Positions 32,177 through 45,200 of a DNA stretch of 64,000 nucleotides are shown here, in pieces; position 1 is the stretch's first letter; each line of letters begins with the position of its first letter. Source of the DNA: Phymatolithon calcareum (Eukaryota > Rhodophyta > Florideophyceae > Hapalidiales). Made by a program: the position numbers and the translations under genes. The stretch spans positions 2,790,001-2,854,000 of the forward strand of contig OZ345366.1 in assembly GCA_977006965.1 (NCBI GenBank), read 5' to 3'. Below the pieces are notes generated by a model. That model was not told the DNA's origin, ran no database searches, and was given only the letters and a program-made list of their open reading frames with translations.

Positions 32177-33600
32177 GTTTAGATGTAAATCAGTGTCACA
32201 ATAGTTTCTAAAGTCCAACACGCCACCTTCCGCTCGACAATAACTGCCATTGGTAACGATCAAGTCTCGTTTCTTTTCCAAATCGTCCTGCGCTCGATCT
32301 AAGGATTTGCCGGGTGAGGTGAAGCAAGGACATAAGGGACCAGCTCCTTAGTCGTAACGGTTATCGTGAGCGCGAAAGGTCGGGAGAAAATCTGAGCAAA
32401 TACCAGATAGCGATATACGTTGATTTATTTTAAAAGCACCCAAGAACTCCTAACTTACCGCATTCTTTTTTGCAAACATTTCCTTGATTCGAGTTTCTTT
32501 CCATACATGTTAGAGTTCGAGCTGGTCTTTTGCATTCATGTTCAGTCTCTTTGCCCATCATCTTAGACCCGAGGAAACTTTCCGCAAGCTACAGCAGATG
32601 CGCTGGTAACTTTTAAATAAAAATCTACGTTTCTTAGACCCGAGGATGCGTTGGAGTGCAATAAGTTCAATTTCAGCACCAGTGGTGGAGTCATTTTGAT
32701 TGCGCTGCCAAGTTACTTGCTCGCAATTGCAATTTTGGGGGATTGCTTCATGGATTGAGAATTCCTTCGGGATTACAATCCGGGATTGCAAATGAAAAGG
32801 AGCCCCCTGAATTGCAAATGGAGTTGCACGACGTGCTTGTACTTGTTATTGGAGATTCACAATGGGGAAGTCATGAGCACAGCATTGTTTGAGCCCAAAT
32901 AAATGTTAGCAAAATGCTGCCATGCTCCCCCAGTGATACCCTGCACCGTGAAATAAGCATTTTATTTTCTCCCTTCTGTCGAAATTGCGTTCCGGCATCA
33001 GAGTTCTGCTGTTTCAATAAAAAGAGCTGCTTACCGTCTTGAGAAAGGTCTATTAGGATGGATGGGTGGCATAGAGGCCTTGTTTTTCCACGGCCATTAC
33101 AGCCCTCATGAGCTTACACCTAGTGCTTTCGACCTCGCAAGCCTCAATAGTTAGGGTTAGTTGTAGAATGATAAGACCGCTTTGATAGTATATGACGGGC
33201 TTTCGCCGCCGGCCTTGAGTAAACGGGGCAACCCGTGTTTGGTCCAGATCGATCGTTCTCCGTTCCAACCGTCGCGTTCCTTTCGCCCCATGTAAGGCCT
33301 CGCGTACGACCTCGACTCTGCGCCGTCGGCCAAGCCTCGGTCCTCGGACCTTCGCCCCCGTGTTTGCGTGCGGATGTTAGTGTCCTCTTGCGATTGGAAC
33401 CAAAGTCCATGCCTGTGTTGTTGAATGATCTTCCACTCGCCTCCATCGGGAGAGCCTTGCACGGCCGTTCCGGCCAACATTTCCCGGACTACTCCGTGGC
33501 GAAGATCAGCCGATCTGCGCCACCAAAAGGGGTCTCCCTACCTAGAACGGTTCGCCCCGCCGGAGGGCGCGTAGTGCAAAGAGACGAGCACATAAAGCCC
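32177..33600. other. Intergenic stretch between the two chromoviruses
   Basis: It contains a short LINE fragment near 32.6 kb on the minus strand. The stretch 33140-33600 is GC-rich and may be the decayed 5' part of the second chromovirus, but I could not find LTRs there. No host gene was recognised. Confidence 0.4.
32640..32700 (-). pseudogene. Short 3' fragment of the LINE family found at 20.6-22.4 kb
   Basis: The minus strand reads AEIELIALQRILGSKK, closely matching VIELVALQRILSSSK near the C-terminus of the LINE RT; at the DNA level the phrase CTCCAACGCAT is shared. The word TTAGACCCGAGGA occurs twice nearby. Confidence 0.5.
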
Positions 33601-33728
33601 ACGGAGAAAGGGCGGAGGAGGCCGAACGTTCACTGACGGGCAAGGACCCCAAGTACCGCGGCCTCAAGGGGCTCAAGGGCTCTCACGTTAGCTTTAATGT
33701 TGCTCTCTGTTATCGGCGCTACCGCCTT

Positions 33729-34501
33729 TTGAACACCAGCCAGCATTCCGGGACCAAGGTGTCGGCCATGATTGGTCAGTTCCAGAGGCTCGCACGCCAC
33801 ACTATGGAGAGCCACACTTTTCCGGGTGAGCGACCTTTCGAAGTCCTCCAATTTCTCTCCGCGTTTAAGACCGCGTGCGATGACAACGATATCCCCGAAG
33901 GTGCCGCAGTCCGCCTGATGTCGAAGTACTTGACCGGGGTGACCAGGCGACAATTCGACTCGTACAGCACCCTTGCCAGTTTGCGCCTTAAAGGATTCTC
34001 CTCGTATGCAGAGGCGGTCCAGCACATTCTCAAGGCGTTGCAACCGATGAGGTTATTATCGCTGCCGTGACGGAGTTTGAGAGACTATCGCAGAAGGACA
34101 AGAAGAATGAGCGAGTATTTAGATTACATCTCCGTGACTCTGATCGCCAATGCGGGAACGTGTTATCGGAGAAACAGCTAATTACTCGGTTCATCCTCGG
34201 GACGCATGCAGACATCTGGCCGGTTATCCTTGTCAACAAGGCGCTATGGGGAAGAGCGTCTTTCGAAGAATTAGACAGGCGGGCGCAGGCCCTTGGTGAC
34301 TCACATCGCGTCCTCCTGGGAAAACGCACGCGGCCTGGCCAGGCCATGGCGATTTGGCCTGAAGAGGAGCTAGCCCACTCTCAATCGAACTATGGAGAAC
34401 CCCGTGAGCAAGGGCCCGACCAGCGGGTGTTCGCTATTGAGCAGACGCCACGACACGATTGCTGCTTTGATGATCCGTCCGTCGATACTCGGTACGACTA
34501 A
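33729..34501 (+). pseudogene. gag: gag-like region of second chromovirus
   Basis: Two overlapping frames (33729-34070 and 34067-34501) continue one another: ARHTMESHTFPGERPFEVL and FKTACDDNDIPEGAAVRLM, then LISRFILG-like LITRFILGTHADIW. The pattern is that of capsid helices in Gypsy Gag. A frameshift near 34065 separates them. The zinc knuckle was not found. Confidence 0.55.
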
Positions 34502-34880
34502 GCGTTCCCGCCGGGTTTCCATGAAGGTCATTTGGTCAACCGGAACGCTAACCCGCCCAGGTTCAGACAATCGCAACGTAAAGGTGCACGAGACCGTCTT
34601 CCGGTCCTTGTCGCACAGATTAAGTCGGACACCGACGCCCGCAGTGCCCTCATCGGGACCGTCCGGCTCAAGACCCGAACCTCTCCGTCCTCCGGGCTGA
34701 GAACTTTCAGTTACTGCAACCGCACCAGCAGCAGGAGATGCGCCGAATGAGCGCTGTAACATCGATGACTGCGAGGCTAGAGAGGGTTGGAGACGTGATG
34801 GTTGCGATTCCGAACGAAACAGGCCCAATTGTCCCCCAGGAGATCTGCACCAAGTACAGCCCCCGGCACAAGGAGTCTGC

Positions 34881-36784
34881 ATGGTGGAGCCCGAACAAGG
34901 GCGTCTACCGGCCGAGATTTCGGAATCAAACTTGGATGATCGACTCCGGTTATCCTGTATCGACGGTTTGACTTCCGAGCTAGCTGTCCGCCTCGCAGTA
35001 CCTTCTGTCTCACGTGTGGTTCCTGTTGGCACACAACTACAAGTTAGACGCCTCCATAGGGCCGGATTCGCGGTCCTTACGACCAATGCCAAATCACCGC
35101 CTGGATACGATGGGGATTGTGACCGTAACAGTCAAAGTCGCTTCGTACTCTTTGCGCGAATCATTCATTGTCGTGCGGCAACTCGGGGCCGATTTACGAT
35201 CAGTCGCCGCCCCCAAATGATCCCAAGCGACCGGTCAATGACAGAGACCCCACTGGAAAGAACCGGCTCATCGACTTGGGCAAAATGGTCGAGTAGCACG
35301 AAGAACGGTTATCCAGGCCGGAACCAAAGCTACTGCTTAGGTCGTGTGCGGCGCCTATGGTACCAAAGTCCATGCTCCGGCTCCGCATTTGTAATTCAAG
35401 AAGCGGGTTAGTGTGGCCAACGGTCTAGTTGGCATTAGACCGCTCGTTTCTTTCCGGATCTTGATCGCCAACTTTTCGGCCGCGGATGTGACACTCGCAA
35501 AACACGAAGTCTTGGCCATGACACTACCGGCCACGAAAAAATATTCACGGTCAATATTGACGCTCGGCGACCGGACTTCGCAGTGCCTGCGCGTTCTGGC
35601 CTCGCACAGGCCAGATTCGCGGCACGGGTCCCTGAGTCGCCCGTCGTGCGCGAACGCGTGACGGTGGATGATTTTAACTTTGACCACCTGTCGGAAGATG
35701 AACAATGCCAGCTCCGCGACATGCTCCGTGTGTTTTCGAGGACATGTGGCAGGGCCATCAAGGAACTGTGAAGGTCACCGAACACCGAATCGATCTTGAG
35801 GCGGCCGCTCGACCCGTGGGTTCGCCCCCCCACTGCGTAAGGCATAAGGCCCGAGAGGTCGAAAAGACCGCAGTGGAGGAAATTTTGCGCTTGGATGCTA
35901 TCGAGCCCGCATCGTTGGAGTCGTCCTCCCTGGATGTCATTGGTGGTGTTTCTGCGTGGATTACAGGCGCTTTAACGCCCTCTCCATGAAGGACTCGTAT
36001 CCTCTACCGCGTATAGATGAGTTCATGGACTCCCTGGACGACGCTAAGTTCTTCACGACTCTGGACTCCAAGTGAGGGTTCTGGCAGATCCCTATTCGCG
36101 CCGAAGACCGCGATAAAACGACATTTACCTCTCACAGCGGGAACCTTCCGGGTCAAGAAGATGGCCTTCGTCCTGAAAAACGCCACCGTCACGTTCTAAA
36201 GAACTATTGACATCATTCTTGCTCGGTTTAAATGGCAGTCTTGCCTGGTGTACATCGACGACAGCATTATCTTTTCGTCTTCGTCCGACGACCTCTTACG
36301 ACACGTCAAGGAGATTCTGTGCGCGTTGAAGGTGGTTGGCCTCTCACTTAAGTTAAAGAAGTGAACATTCTTTGACCCCTCGGTGAACTACTTGGGCCAC
36401 ACGATCCGGCTAGGCCTTCTTCACGTGGCAAACCGCAACACCGACGCCATCCAAGGGTTCAAAGCCCCGACGACCAAGACGGAGCTCCGCTCCTTCCTTG
36501 GACTTTCCAACGTCTACCGACGGTTTATCCTGAACTTTGCGCGTGTAGCAGCACCGCTCAACGAGCTCCTAAAGAAGGAACAGGGTCCCAGGGTCCCCGT
36601 GCTTGACGATTGCCGCTTGGCCCGGTTTAGCCTCCTGAAGAATGCATTGGCTTCGCCGCCCGTTTTGTGGTGGCCCCTCTGGAGCTTGCGCTACTCAGTC
36701 GACACAGATGCCCATGACCAGCAGACTGGCTGTGTGCTCTTTCAAACGCACGAAGACGGTAAGCGATACCGGCTTGGCCTCTAG
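34881..36784 (+). pseudogene. pol: Protease and reverse transcriptase region of second chromovirus
   Basis: The protease part is readable only in pieces, for example VTVTVKVASYSLRESFIVV. The RT part is clear: FCVDYRRFNALSMKDSYPL, DAKFFTTLDSK, FWQIPIRAEDRDKTTF, the catalytic YIDD at 36251-36262, NYLGHTIRLG and FLGLSNVYRRFILNFA. In-frame stops at 36073, 36197 and 36362 interrupt it. The first two fit single C-to-T changes in CGA and CAA/CAG codons. Confidence 0.8.
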
Positions 36785-38661
36785 AGTTGACAGCTCCGAC
36801 CGACAGAGAAAATTACTCTGCTGGCGAGAAGGAATGCTTGGCGTGCAAATTCTCCAACCGTACCTGCAAATGGAGGAGTTCTATATTTTTACCTATCACA
36901 TGCGCTTCGCTGGATTTTCATCTTCGCCGATGGGTCAAATCGCCTCGCACGTTGGCGTCTCATCTTGATGGGGCATCGCTTCAAGGCGCATTACAAGAAA
37001 GGCTCCGAGAACGCGATAGCCGACTCAATATCGCGCCTACTCACGTACGGCTACTGTCCCTTCGGACCGGAACTGGACATACCTTGCCTAGCAGTTGAAA
37101 GCGCGCTCGGCCAAGGGCACACGTGCGATCGGACGGAGCAAGTCGACTTCGATTGAGTGGCGGACTTCTCCTCCTTCGCAGATGACTTGGCCCCACCAAC
37201 AATGCCGGCTGCGGCTGTCGTAGAAGCAGCGGACCACAGCCCCATCTCGATTGAAGAGTACATCGAGGACCAGTCTGCCAACCCCTGGTCTTGCGCACTC
37301 GGAGCTAAGGTCGACGACGGCTGGTCGGCTTGGTTCAAGCGTGATGACCGTGACCTTCTTCTTCGTGTCTCACCCATTGACCTTTCACATCAGGTTGTTG
37401 TTCCCCCGGCCTTGAGGCCTCGTGTGCTGCACTTGGCCAATTACCCAAGGCTTGCCGGCCATCTGGGTACGGCACGATTGTACTAGACGTGGCGCCGAGA
37501 GTTTTACTGGCCGTCTATGGCCATTGACGTTGTACGCAGTGTGCGATCCTGCACCTCTTGCGCAAAAAAAAGCGCGTGAAGCTCCTTCCCCACAGCCAAT
37601 GGCTGAAGCTGTTCCTCGCAACTCAGCCCCCGGAGTTTGTTTCTATCGACGTCCTCGGTCTGTTCTGCAAGACCAAGGACGGTCGCAAGAACTTTTTCCT
37701 CATCACGGACCGGTATTCAAAGCTCACACGAGCAGGCCCGCTCAAGTCCGCAACGGCTCACGCAATGGCCTTGGACTTTTTTAACCCCTCGGTATTCGCT
37801 TTCGGACTGCTTGTTTATCTCTCGGCGGAAATCGGCCAGCAATTCGCGTCCAAACGCATTCAGGCCGCGTGCCTGACCCTAGGAATTCGGAACCTGTTCT
37901 CCGCGACGTATCAACCGCAGACTAACGGCTAAGCGGAACGCTACAACCGCACTATACCCGCGGCCTTGCTTGCCTACGTAGAAGAGGACCTTGACGACTG
38001 GGATCGCTTCGCGGGCGGGCTGTCGTACGGATACAATACCGTGGTCCACAGTGCCACAGGGTTCAGTCCCCATGAGCTCACGGTTTGTTGACGACATGTG
38101 CACCTTAGCCGGTGAACCCCATCCCCGCCTGCGACGAGAAAATGTTTTGCGCGCCTCAAGGCCATCATGGCCACTGTGGACATAAATATCCGTCGCGCAC
38201 AAGCTCGGTACAAAGCCAACTTCAGCAAGGCTGGCGGCGAAGAACATCATCATCATCAGCGCCTCGGGCGTTAACGACACCGTCTCCCGCAAATGCGGGG
38301 TCCTTGCACCGACTCCGCCCGACGGGATTCCGCTGGATGCCGACGACCGCACCGTAGAGGATCATCAACGTGAAGAGCTCCCCGGGGTGTTGCGGTCAGG
38401 GCCCCACTGACCAAAGAACTGAAAGCGTCGCAGGCGGGAGAAAATTCCGATCGTGACGAGTATGTCACTGATCGCTTTATCGCTTACGATCCGGCTTTGA
38501 ACTAGATGCGGATACGTTGGTTAGGGCACGCTCCGCAACACGACACTTGGCAACGTCCCGACGGCCTCTCCTTGCATACGTTGCTCTCCTATTTCCGAAA
38601 GCGTAAAGGGGGAATCTCGGATGCCCTTCCGGAACACTTGCGCGACAGCACGCGAAAGTAA
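36785..38661 (+). pseudogene. pol: RNase H, integrase and chromodomain of second chromovirus
   Basis: RNase H fragments (ENYSAGEKECLAC; GSENAIADSISRL) are followed by the integrase zinc domain (HLANYPRLAGHLG, then SCTSCAKK) and core (VSIDVLGLF as first Asp; FSATYQPQTNG before the Glu helix). The second catalytic position reads SAEIGQQF, where Asp-Asn is expected, so it is mutated. TAG at 37484 and TAA at 37930 break the frame. The C-terminal chromodomain reads RFIAYDPALN, a TAG at 38503, then IRWLGHAPQHDTWQ, ending with TAA at 38659-38661. Confidence 0.8.
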
Positions 38662-40079
38662 ACGAGCCCGCTGGACCTCTTTTTTCGTCCCCACAGGGAC
38701 TCTCTCGAGAGATCCTGCCTTTTTCATAAGAAGGGGAGGGTCGAGCTGCTCTGTTTCTTCCAATTCTATTGTCCTTGCATTTCGAAATCTTGCTGGTCAC
38801 AATTGCCACCTCCGCGGGGCCCTTAAATTCAATTCATTTTACAAATGACTCGATTTGTTCGTTTTTCGACTTTATGTATCTTTTTTTTGGAAATATTGTA
38901 ACCTAGAGATATGTTTAACTGATATTTACCTAACCCCACCACAAGTCCGAATATTGAAAGTTTATAGATTAACAATAAAGTTGCTTATCACAAAAAAATG
39001 AGTCATTCCTCAATGATGAGAGTGAAAATCTGCAAAATGACGTCAATACAATAGACGGGCAGAACGTATGGGACTGATTGTATGTCTTTGGAACTCGTAA
39101 TGCGGAACTTCAGAGAAAATGGGCGAGACTTCTACGCCGAGACGAAACCTTGGCGCTTCCTCTCCTTTGACCCAAATATACGTTAGAAATGCGTACATGA
39201 ACATTTCTTCAGGAGCGGATTATGCGGAGCCTTCTTCCATGAAGATACAGCGAAGAACGGTATGGAAAAGTTGTTCAAAATTCTCATCATCCGTGTGTAA
39301 ACACGCTCAGATCTGAGCACGACATTAGGAAGCGACTCATTTTTCATGAATGTACGATAACGATCTAGGTAGCGAAAAGGGGTCTCAACTGTGAGAGTGC
39401 GTTTATTGGGCACAGTGTCCCTTGAAGGGCAACAGGGAAGAATCGCTAATACTAGTGCTTTTTGTAACTTAACAGGAATTGACGAAGGTTGTAACTTGAC
39501 AGGAACTGACTAACTTGTAGACAGATGTTGCGTCTCGGCTGGGGAGAAATTTCAGATTCGTGCATATGGAGGGAAAACGTTGAGTATTTCCGCCTTCTAA
39601 AATTATTCCCGAAGCAGCTGGCTTGGACCAACTTGAGGAGGTGACAGATAAACAGTTGATTTCGACAGTGCGTAATGTTGTAGGGAAACTGGAAATCCAA
39701 TGGACTTGATTTGCGTCATGCAAGGTGAACGGAGGTGCATCTTCAGACTTCTTGCATGAAAAAAATCTTAGAAGGTTGGTGGAAGGGAACGAAAACTTGA
39801 AGTCCTAGCGGTGTGTGCACATTCACAGGCTAGGATCAGCCATGGTCTGAACTATGCACTGTCTTCGCCTTGTCCCGAGAGGTCCACGCCTCAGAGGGTA
39901 AGGCACACTAGCATGAACAAGAACCTTGATGAGGCGCTAGGGCTCTCGATTTTCGAGTCCAATCTTGTTCTTTTGCCTGTGAAAACAACTACACTCGAGA
40001 AGGGCGCTTAGCGTGCAGAAATCTTTTGGGGTTAGCTTCTTCTTTTCCAGAAGTCGCTTGAAAACTGGTGCTCGTTCTA
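38662..40079. other. Intergenic stretch
   Basis: No gene, RNA or repeat was recognised. The first 200 bases are the 3' flank of the chromovirus and might contain a decayed LTR. Confidence 0.45.
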
Positions 40080-41030
40080 GATCGTTTTCGCACGTAGAGG
40101 CAGACGGTTAAGATACCAGAGCGTGGCTTCGTGCTGCGCAGACCTTGAATGTTCGTATGATACGAGACCGGGAGGAAAGCGCCTGTGAGCAGCTGCAGGG
40201 CTCAGGTTTCTGAATGCCTTGGAAGGCGGAGGGGACGAAAGGCGAGATGAGAGGTGATGAAGATAGACATTCCCATGCACTTCGCCAGTGCGTAGCGAGT
40301 GCACTATTTTGTGGTGCCTTATGCCGAAGGTAAGCGTTCGGAACTTTTTCAGAAGGGTGAGTCGGCGGCAGGAGCGGCGACCGTCGATGGACAACATACA
40401 TGAAAGTAAACGAGCTCGCGGCAGCAGTTACACTCGAATTTGAAACCCCAAAATCCAGGAAAGAGCTGAACATTCCAATTTGGAAACTCCCCTAATCACT
40501 TCCCCTTCCATTGGTGTCAGATAGAGAAGAGAGTCCATGGGCGAATACACGAACATATAGACCACAGAGCGGCGAGCTTGCATAGAAATTGTAGGGGTGA
40601 GAGAACCCTGCGAAGGTGATGAAGAGCGTTTCGTGCCTTATCGGCCCGTTCGGCCAGCTTTTCAACGGTCACACCATGGCGTGAAAGGGAAATTCCAAGC
40701 TATCCAGCGGACTCTTGCATAGGGATCTGCGACTCTGCAAGAAGGAGAGGTGCTGAAGACGGGTCACGCAGAGCACAGGACTTGAGGGGAGCCCAAGTCA
40801 TTTCATAATCAACAGCCCATTGCGAGCATTGAGCAAAGAGGCGTCCTAGAACTGACCACTCCCTTGCTATGAGTAGAACATCATCTGCGACTGCCGACCC
40901 GTTCCCGCGAGGAATGGCCTTGAGGGACTCAAGAAGAGGGTCCAAGAATAGGTTGTACAACCATACACTGAGGGGATCACCTTGAAAAACACCGTTTGAA
41001 AGCTTTCTGTTGTTCAGGATTTCTCATTCG
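40080..41030 (-). pseudogene. LINE reverse transcriptase remnant
   Basis: Reading the minus strand from about 41030 gives NGVFQGDPLSVWLYNLFLDP (the RT motif before the catalytic site), then AVADDVLLIA with the Asp pair and WAPLKSCAL. After a stop and frameshift near 40700 it continues with LGISLSRHGVTVEKL and ADKARNALHHLRRVLSP. The weak end of the protein (HEATLWYLNRLPL near 40100) is in yet another frame. The N-terminal RT half is missing. The family differs from the LINE at 20.6 kb. Confidence 0.7.
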
Positions 41031-41412
41031 AAAGCTCGAAGTGTTCACTCTCCACCGGATGATTCGGGATTGGAAGAAGTACACTTGGCTGATGGCACCT
41101 GTGTCGCGAAATTTCAGTTTCGAGCTTATTATTGAGACCGGCTAGGTGCTACATATAAATACACTCTAAACTGTTCATACAATCACCATCTTCACGGCCC
41201 TTTTCGAAACCCATTGCAAACTGGGCCGCAATTGGTGAATCTATGTCAGGGTTTGTATTGGAAACTTGGGAATGTCCTTGATCTGCGATACTGGCGACAT
41301 CTTGCCCGGTGGTATCGGATCTGAACGAAGTCGTTCTGTCCACGCCAATAGAAGGCGACGGCAATTCAAGGACCCTTCAATCGTAAAAAGCTTGATTCTC
41401 TCGGACGCTTTG
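41031..41412. other. Intergenic stretch
   Basis: Nothing recognised. Confidence 0.4.
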
Positions 41413-41994
41413 TCAACTAAATAGACCTGTTGGCTCCGATTTCAAGATAGAGCTCAGGAAATAGATCTCCTTTAGAAGAATGTGCTTGGATTGATTGTAG
41501 TAATCGAAGAGAGAACTATTAACTTTTTCCAAGGCAGGACAGGAATATTGGCACGTTGAGTCAGGAACTTGCACCAGTTTCCAAGCCACTTCCATAGATA
41601 GCCCAACTTTCTGTAATGTAAAGTGCAGTTTCCCGACGCGTATGAACAGAGTATACTCTCGATCATCAATGGTTATGGCTTCCGGCCACGTCACAGAATC
41701 TGGCTTGTGCTCGTCGAGAAGATCGGAAAGCACAAAGGAGCGGACCTGAGCATCAAGTCTGACATCATTCAGCGCTTTAAGAAGAACAACGAACAACTTC
41801 GACCAACAATCATTACTCAGCTTTTTTGCTCGAACTGTTTGTTTGTTGCGAATCTCTCCAGCTTGCATTGAAATGTTGTGAACCGACTTCATATATCGGT
41901 AGAATGTCTTCAAAGAGTGCACTTGCTTCGCTTCTCTGCAACTAAACACGAAAACAAGGCAGCAATGGAAATATATCCAAAATGTTCTCTCCAT
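41413..41994 (-). CDS. Hypothetical protein, unrecognised
   Basis: An ATG at 41994 opens a 193-codon frame. The first 18 residues are hydrophobic (FWIYFHCCLVFVFSC), which could be a signal anchor, followed by a mixed alpha/beta-like sequence with no familiar motif (WPEAITIDDREYTLFIRVG in the middle). No promoter, neighbour or domain supports it, and it may be a chance frame or one exon. Confidence 0.3.
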   Translation of the reverse strand: MERTFWIYFHCCLVFVFSCREAKQVHSLKTFYRYMKSVHNISMQAGEIRNKQTVRAKKLSNDCWSKLFVVLLKALNDVRLDAQVRSFVLSDLLDEHKPDSVTWPEAITIDDREYTLFIRVGKLHFTLQKVGLSMEVAWKLVQVPDSTCQYSCPALEKVNSSLFDYYNQSKHILLKEIYFLSSILKSEPTGLFS

Positions 41995-42228
41995 TCTGGA
42001 ACAAAAGAAGATCTTTCTCGAAAGCGAGTAACTCCAAAGGCCCCAAATGACTGCACAAGAGAATGAGAGGACAAAAAAAGGCGGAAACGGAATTCTTCTT
42101 TACCATAGACTTCTGCGCCGACATCGAGTGGAAATAAATCCTTACCAAATTCGAAAATAAATGCGTCCCGCGTACAAATGGAATAGGCCGCAAAGTTTCA
42201 ACTCAAAAGAATGATCAAAATAATTCCT

Positions 42229-45200
42229 TCCATTTTCATTTTCATTCATATTCATTCATTTTCCTTCATTTTCATTCATTTTCCTTCATTTTCATTCATT
42301 TTCATTCATTTTCATTCATTTTCATTCATTTTCATTCATTTTCATTCATTTTCATTCATTTTCATTCATTTTCATTCATTTTCATTCATTTTCATTCATT
42401 TTCATTCATTTTCATTCATTTTCATTCATTTTCATTCATTTTCATTCATTTTCATTCATTTTCATTCATTTTCATTCATTTTCATTCATTTTCATTCATT
42501 TTCATTCATTTTCATTCATTTTCATTCATTTTCATTCATTTTCATTCATTTTCATTCATTTTCATTCATTTTCATTCATTTTCATTCATTTTCATTCATT
42601 TTCATTCATTTTCATTCATTTTCCTTCATTTTCATTCATTTTCATTCATTTTCATTCATTTTCATTCATTTTCATTCATTTTCATTCATTTTCATTCATT
42701 TTCATTCATTTTCATTCATTTTCATTCATTTTCATTCATTTTCATTCATTTTCATTCATTTTCATTCATTTTCATTCATTTTCATTCATTTTCATTCATT
42801 TTCATTCATTTTCATTCATTTTCATTCATTTTCATTCATTTTCATTCATTTTCATTCATTTTCATTCATTTTCATTCATTTTCATTCATTTTCATTCATT
42901 TTCATTCATTTTCATTCATTTTCATTCATTTTCATTCATTTTCATTCATTTTCATTCATTTTCATTCATTTTCATTCATTTTCATTCATTTTCATTCATT
43001 TTCATTCATTTTCATTCATTTTCATTCATTTTCATTCATTTTCATTCATTTTCATTCATTTTCATTCATTTTCATTCATTTTCATTCATTTTCATTCATT
43101 TTCATTCATTTTCATTCATTTTCATTCATTTTCATTCATTTTCATTCATTTTCATTCATTTTCATTCATTTTCATTCATTTTCATTCATTTTCATTCATT
43201 TTCATTCATTTTCATTCATTTTCATTCATTTTCATTCATTTTCATTCATTTTCATTCATTTTCATTCATTTTCATTCATTTTCATTCATTTTCATTCATT
43301 TTCATTCATTTTCATTCATTTTCATTCATTTTCATTCATTTTCATTCATTTTCATTCATTTTCATTCATTTTCATTCATTTTCATTCATTTTCATTCATT
43401 TTCATTCATTTTCATTCATTTTCATTCATTTTCATTCATTTTCATTCATTTTCATTCATTTTCATTCATTTTCATTCATTTTCATTCATTTTCATTCATT
43501 TTCATTCATTTTCATTCATTTTCATTCATTTTCATTCATTTTCATTCATTTTCATTCATTTTCATTCATTTTCATTCATTTTCATTCATTTTCATTCATT
43601 TTCATTCATTTTCATTCATTTTCATTCATTTTCATTCATTTTCATTCATTTTCATTCATTTTCATTCATTTTCATTCATTTTCATTCATTTTCATTCATT
43701 TTCATTCATTTTCATTCATTTTCATTCATTTTCATTCATTTTCATTCATTTTCATTCATTTTCATTCATTTTCATTCATTTTCATTCATTTTCATTCATT
43801 TTCATTCATTTTCATTCATTTTCATTCATTTTCATTCATTTTCATTCATTTTCATTCATTTTCATTCATTTTCATTCATTTTCATTCATTTTCATTCATT
43901 TTCATTCATTTTCATTCATTTTCATTCATTTTCATTCATTTTCATTCATTTTCATTCATTTTCATTCATTTTCATTCATTTTCATTCATTTTCATTCATT
44001 TTCATTCATTTTCATTCATTTTCATTCATTTTCATTCATTTTCATTCATTTTCATTCATTTTCATTCATTTTCATTCATTTTCATTCATTTTCATTCATT
44101 TTCATTCATTTTCATTCATTTTCATTCATTTTCATTCATTTTCATTCATTTTCATTCATTTTCATTCATTTTCATTCATTTTCATTCATTTTCATTCATT
44201 TTCATTCATTTTCATTCATTTTCATTCATTTTCATTCATTTTCATTCATTTTCATTCATTTTCATTCATTTTCATTCATTTTCATTCATTTTCATTCATT
44301 TTCATTCATTTTCATTCATTTTCATTCATTTTCATTCATTTTCATTCATTTTCATTCATTTTCATTCATTTTCATTCATTTTCATTCATTTTCATTCATT
44401 TTCATTCATTTTCATTCATTTTCATTCATTTTCATTCATTTTCATTCATTTTCATTCATTTTCATTCATTTTCATTCATTTTCATTCATTTTCATTCATT
44501 TTCATTCATTTTCATTCATTTTCATTCATTTTCATTCATTTTCATTCATTTTCATTCATTTTCATTCATTTTCATTCATTTTCATTCATTTTCATTCATT
44601 TTCATTCATTTTCATTCATTTTCATTCATTTTCATTCATTTTCATTCATTTTCATTCATTTTCATTCATTTTCATTCATTTTCATTCATTTTCATTCATT
44701 TTCATTCATTTTCATTCATTTTCATTCATTTTCATTCATTTTCATTCATTTTCATTCATTTTCATTCATTTTCATTCATTTTCATTCATTTTCATTCATT
44801 TTCATTCATTTTCATTCATTTTCATTCATTTTCATTCATTTTCATTCATTTTCATTCATTTTCATTCATTTTCATTCATTTTCATTCATTTTCATTCATT
44901 TTCATTCATTTTCATTCATTTTCATTCATTTTCATTCATTTTCATTCATTTTCATTCATTTTCATTCATTTTCATTCATTTTCATTCATTTTCATTCATT
45001 TTCATTCATTTTCATTCATTTTCATTCATTTTCATTCATTTTCATTCATTTTCATTCATTTTCATTCATTTTCATTCATTTTCATTCATTTTCATTCATT
45101 TTCATTCATTTTCATTCATTTTCATTCATTTTCATTCATTTTCATTCATTTTCATTCATTTTCATTCATTTTCATTCATTTTCATTCATTTTCATTCATT

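Larger units (their letters stand above)
33729..38661 (+). mobile_element. Second Ty3/Gypsy chromovirus, old relic without recognisable LTRs
   Basis: Gag-like pieces (33729-34501), a retropepsin-like stretch (about 34880-35220), RT (about 35949-36560), RNase H (about 36680-37060), integrase (about 37380-38250) and a chromodomain at the end (38459-38661) follow in the standard order. Base composition is more GC-rich than in the first chromovirus and the proteins differ, so this is another lineage. Boundaries are those of recognisable coding sequence; no matching terminal repeats were seen. Confidence 0.85.

Noticed and set aside
33050-38900. LTRs of the second chromovirus
   Set aside because: I compared the sequences flanking its coding region by eye and found no convincing direct repeat; they may be lost or too diverged.
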